Source: a bacterium 1xD42-87 (GTDB lineage: Bacteria > Bacillota > Clostridia > Lachnospirales > Lachnospiraceae). From it: a DNA stretch of 64,000 bases. The translations under genes and the position numbers were made by a program. The notes under the pieces were generated by a model, which saw only the letters and a list, made by a program, of their open reading frames with translations, searched no databases and was not told the DNA's origin. Of the stretch, positions 61,438 through 64,000 are shown piece after piece (positions within the stretch are counted from its first letter, which is position 1; every line of letters begins with the position of its first letter). Location of the stretch: assembly GCA_003611805.1 (NCBI GenBank), contig RAYM01000030.1, forward strand, positions 1-64,000. Direction: 5' to 3'.

Positions 61438-62184
61438 ATGAATCTGTCAACTTTTTTCAAAGAAAATCCGAAAGCAGCGGTCGCTTTCTCCGGCGGTGTG
61501 GATTCGGCGTATCTGCTCTGCGCAGCGAAAACGGCAGGGGCGGATGTGCGAGCCTACTATGTGAAAAGCGCGTTTCAGCCGCGGTTTGAATTGGAGGATG
61601 CGAAGCGTCTCTGCGGGGAGCTGGACATCGAATTGAAAATTCTTACAGTGGATGTACTTGCAGACAGAGCCGTCCGGGAAAATCCAGCCGACCGCTGTTA
61701 CCATTGTAAAAGGCTGATATTTACAACAATTGCGGAAGCGGCGGAAGAGGACGGTTATAAGATGTTGCTGGACGGCACGAACGCTTCTGACGAGGCGGGT
61801 GAGCGTCCGGGAATGCGTGCGCTGCGGGAACTGTCCGTGTGCTCCCCTTTGCGGGAGTGCGGCTTGACAAAGCAGGAGATACGCAGACTTTCCAGAGAGG
61901 CGGGACTCTTTACATGGGAGAAACCTGCATATGCCTGTCTGGCAACCCGGATACCTGCAGGGGAAGAGATCACGGAAGAAAAGCTGAACAGTACGGAGGC
62001 AGCGGAGGATTTTCTCTTTTCACTCGGTTTTACGGACTTTCGGGTAAGGAGATTCGGCGAGGCGGCGAGACTGCAGTTTCCGGCGTCCCAGTTTGGGCGT
62101 GTTCTGGAAAAACGGGAAGGGATCATAAAGGAATTGAAGCGGTATTACAAGGCGGTTCTGTTGGATATGGAGGCGAGGGCATGA
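61438..62184 (+). CDS. larE: LarE, sulfur transferase of the nickel-pincer cofactor
   Basis: 248 residues from ATG 61438 (GGAGG upstream). The PP-loop SGGVDS is at 18-23. Cys 87 and 90 (RCYHCKR) and Cys 167 (YACLATRI) form the three-cysteine set. In characterised LarE of this type (Thermotoga, Methanococcus) these hold an iron-sulfur cluster that passes sulfide, while single-Cys LarE is sacrificial. It adenylates and thiolates the pyridinium dicarboxylate made by LarB. Its stop overlaps larB (ATGA). Confidence 0.93.
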   Translation: MNLSTFFKENPKAAVAFSGGVDSAYLLCAAKTAGADVRAYYVKSAFQPRFELEDAKRLCGELDIELKILTVDVLADRAVRENPADRCYHCKRLIFTTIAEAAEEDGYKMLLDGTNASDEAGERPGMRALRELSVCSPLRECGLTKQEIRRLSREAGLFTWEKPAYACLATRIPAGEEITEEKLNSTEAAEDFLFSLGFTDFRVRRFGEAARLQFPASQFGRVLEKREGIIKELKRYYKAVLLDMEARA

Positions 62185-62933
62185 GCGATTATCGAAAAAT
62201 ACTGGAACAGGTGAGGGACGGGGAGGTTTCCGTGGAGGAGGCGCTGCTCGTTATCAAGAAGAAGCCTTTTGAGGATATTGGCTACGCCAAGGTGGATCAT
62301 CACAGGGGCGTCAGGCAGGGAGCGCCGGAGGTGATTTTCGGTGCGGGAAAAGAGGCAAAACAGATTGCGGGCATTATTGACAGCATGAAAAAAAACGGAC
62401 AGGAGACGATCCTGATTACCAGACTTTCCCCGAAGAAGGCAAAGAAAGTGGCAAAACACTGCGAACTGACCTACTATGAGCAGGCGAGGATCGGCGTTGT
62501 CGGTAAAATGCCGGAGCCGTCCGGGATCGGAAAAATCGTCGTCGCCACGGGCGGGACTTCGGATATTCCCGTGGCGGAGGAGGCGGCGCTCACGGCGCAG
62601 GCGCACGGCAACGAGGTGGTGCGGCTCTATGATGTGGGTGTAGCGGGACTGCACCGGCTTTTGTCCCATCTGGACGAGATCATGGATGCATCGGTGATTA
62701 TTGCGATTGCGGGTATGGAGGGAGCACTTGCAAGTGTGATCGGGGGGCTGGCAGACTGTCCGGTGATCGCGGTGCCCACGAGCGTAGGGTACGGCGCATC
62801 TATGCACGGGGTTTCGGCGCTTTTGTCCATGTTAAATTCCTGCGCCAGCGGCGTTTCGGTGGTAAATATTGACAATGGATTTGGGGCGGGGTATCTGGCA
62901 AGTATGATCAACCGTGTGAAAAGAAGTATTTAG
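62181..62933 (+). CDS. larB: LarB, pyridinium carboxylase/hydrolase
   Basis: 250 residues. The PurE-like domain is visible: VIFGAGKEAKQIAGIIDSM, KIVVATGGTSDIPVAEEAAL, YDVGVAGLHRLLSHLDEIM, ASVIIAIAGMEGALASVIGG, IAVPTSVGYGASMHGVSALL. LarB carboxylates nicotinic acid adenine dinucleotide and cuts the phosphoanhydride, starting the cofactor. The ATG overlaps the LarE stop, and larC follows after 19 bases. Confidence 0.95.
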   Translation: MSDYRKILEQVRDGEVSVEEALLVIKKKPFEDIGYAKVDHHRGVRQGAPEVIFGAGKEAKQIAGIIDSMKKNGQETILITRLSPKKAKKVAKHCELTYYEQARIGVVGKMPEPSGIGKIVVATGGTSDIPVAEEAALTAQAHGNEVVRLYDVGVAGLHRLLSHLDEIMDASVIIAIAGMEGALASVIGGLADCPVIAVPTSVGYGASMHGVSALLSMLNSCASGVSVVNIDNGFGAGYLASMINRVKRSI

Positions 62934-62952
62934 ATAACAGGAGGAAAAATTT

Positions 62953-64000
62953 ATGAAGACATTATATTTGGACTGCGGTATGGGCGCGGCGGGGGATATG
63001 CTGACGGCGGCACTGTTGGAGCTTCTGCCGGATCGGGAGAAGATGATTGGGGAGCTAAATGCACTGGGGATTCCGGGGGTGGCGTTTGTGTGTGAGGAAG
63101 CGCAGAAATGTGGCATCGGCGGCACTCACATTTCCGTGTGCGTGCATGGGCAGGAGGAAGCTGTGACAGAACATCTCCACAACAATGCGCACACGCACGA
63201 GGCAGAACAGGCACACAAACATGGAGCGGGAGATGCCGGCCACCATCATAGTGGTATGCATGAGATTGAGCATATTGTGGGCGGGCTTTCCCTGTCAGAA
63301 CGGATACGTAAGGATATTCTGGCGGTGTTCGGGATGATTGCGGAGGCGGAAAGCCATGTGCACGGCGTGCCTGTCACGGAGATTCACTTTCACGAGGTGG
63401 GCACCATGGACGCGGTGGCAGATATCACGGCGGTCTGTGTGCTGATGGACAGACTGGCGCCGGATCAGGTCATTGTGTCGCCTGTGCATGTGGGAAGCGG
63501 GCAGGTGAAGTGCGCGCATGGAATCCTGCCTGTGCCTGCGCCGGCAACGGCTTATATTTTAAAGGACGTGCCGATTTACGGCGGGGAGATCAGGGGAGAA
63601 CTCTGCACGCCAACGGGGGCGGCTCTGCTCAAATATTTTGCCAGCCGTTTCGGAGCGATGCCTGTTATGTGCACGCTTGCCATCGGGTACGGCATGGGGA
63701 AAAAAGATTTTCCGGCGGCAAACTGTGTACGCGCGCTGCTTGGCGAGACGGAAGGCGCGGGAGATATGGTGACGGAGCTTATCTGCAATGTGGACGATAT
63801 GACGGCGGAAGCCATCGGATTTGCATCGGAGACGCTTCTTGAGGCGGGTGCGCTGGAAGCCTACACCGTGGCGGCGGGGATGAAGAAGTCCCGTCCGGGT
63901 ACGGTGCTGCATGTGATGTGCGCGGAGTCCGTGAAGGACAAAATGGTGGAGCTGATTTTCAGGCACACGACCACGATTGGCATCAGGGAAAACATTTCCA
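62953..64000 (+). CDS. larC: LarC, nickel insertion protein (partial)
   Basis: ATG 62953 with GGAGG upstream; the frame is open to the window end (349 codons seen). It begins MKTLYLDCGMGAAGDMLTAA, followed by a His-rich loop (HNNAHTHEAEQAHKHG, then GHHHSG), then EIHFHEVGTMDAVADITAVC, GELCTPTGAALLKYFASRFG and ICNVDDMTAEAIGFASETLL. LarC uses CTP to insert nickel into the pincer. The N- and C-terminal parts are in one frame, unlike the frameshifted larC of Lactiplantibacillus. larA is not in the window. Confidence 0.94.
   Translation, partial: MKTLYLDCGMGAAGDMLTAALLELLPDREKMIGELNALGIPGVAFVCEEAQKCGIGGTHISVCVHGQEEAVTEHLHNNAHTHEAEQAHKHGAGDAGHHHSGMHEIEHIVGGLSLSERIRKDILAVFGMIAEAESHVHGVPVTEIHFHEVGTMDAVADITAVCVLMDRLAPDQVIVSPVHVGSGQVKCAHGILPVPAPATAYILKDVPIYGGEIRGELCTPTGAALLKYFASRFGAMPVMCTLAIGYGMGKKDFPAANCVRALLGETEGAGDMVTELICNVDDMTAEAIGFASETLLEAGALEAYTVAAGMKKSRPGTVLHVMCAESVKDKMVELIFRHTTTIGIRENIS

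Noticed and set aside
1-64000. tRNA, rRNA or CRISPR features
   Set aside because: No cloverleaf-like gene, rRNA core sequence or spaced short repeats were found by eye; a covariance search would be needed to exclude a missed tRNA.

Overview
The window looks like chromosomal DNA of a spore-forming Clostridia, most likely Lachnospiraceae. The evidence is a spoIID-spoIIQ pair, a SPOCS/LysM spore-coat type protein, a T-box ahead of ileS, class 1B pyrD with pyrK, and several lineage-typical lipoproteins. The call rests on gene content read by eye; no database search was possible.

Bases 1 to about 12,480 are the right part of a siphovirus-type prophage, cut by the left window edge. In order it holds the tape-measure C-terminus, distal tail protein, Gp37-like tail protein, a baseplate or receptor-binding protein, and then a complete diversity-generating retroelement (DGR): variable protein, Avd, template repeat and reverse transcriptase. 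The lysis module follows (holin and a multidomain endolysin). After it comes a short operon behind a consensus promoter with doubled operator-like dyads, a HIRAN-domain gene split at an 11-G tract, and an IS30-type transposase. The DGR is the strongest special system here. A 126-bp template and variable repeat differ at 11 positions, 10 of them adenines of the template, and a GAAA-loop hairpin follows the variable repeat.

From about 12,600 the chromosome resumes: a T-box leader and ileS; an exported protein; glycogen phosphorylase; a J-like/TPR protein paired with an HscC-like Hsp70; hflX; an aconitase-family hydratase; a LamG-like and a calcium-loop protein; spoIID and a degenerate spoIIQ; an amidohydrolase; and a GH9-like lipoprotein that has lost its catalytic residues. 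Next come plsC (minus strand), pyrC, a divergent XRE regulator/isochorismatase pair, a half-size EamA transporter, ogt, pyrK-pyrD, a SUFU-domain protein, the SPOCS/LysM protein, a membrane-fused spermidine-synthase-like protein and a GH42 beta-galactosidase (minus).

The last part holds ispE with a GntR/FadR regulator whose likely operator overlaps the ispE promoter start, murI, a DUF1934 protein, a trigger-factor-like lipoprotein, asnS, an NlpC/P60 hydrolase, a radical SAM protein, and larE-larB-larC for the nickel-pincer cofactor of lactate racemase. The lar genes follow a roughly 215-nt leader that ends in a terminator, and larC runs off the right edge. No tRNA, rRNA or CRISPR array was seen.
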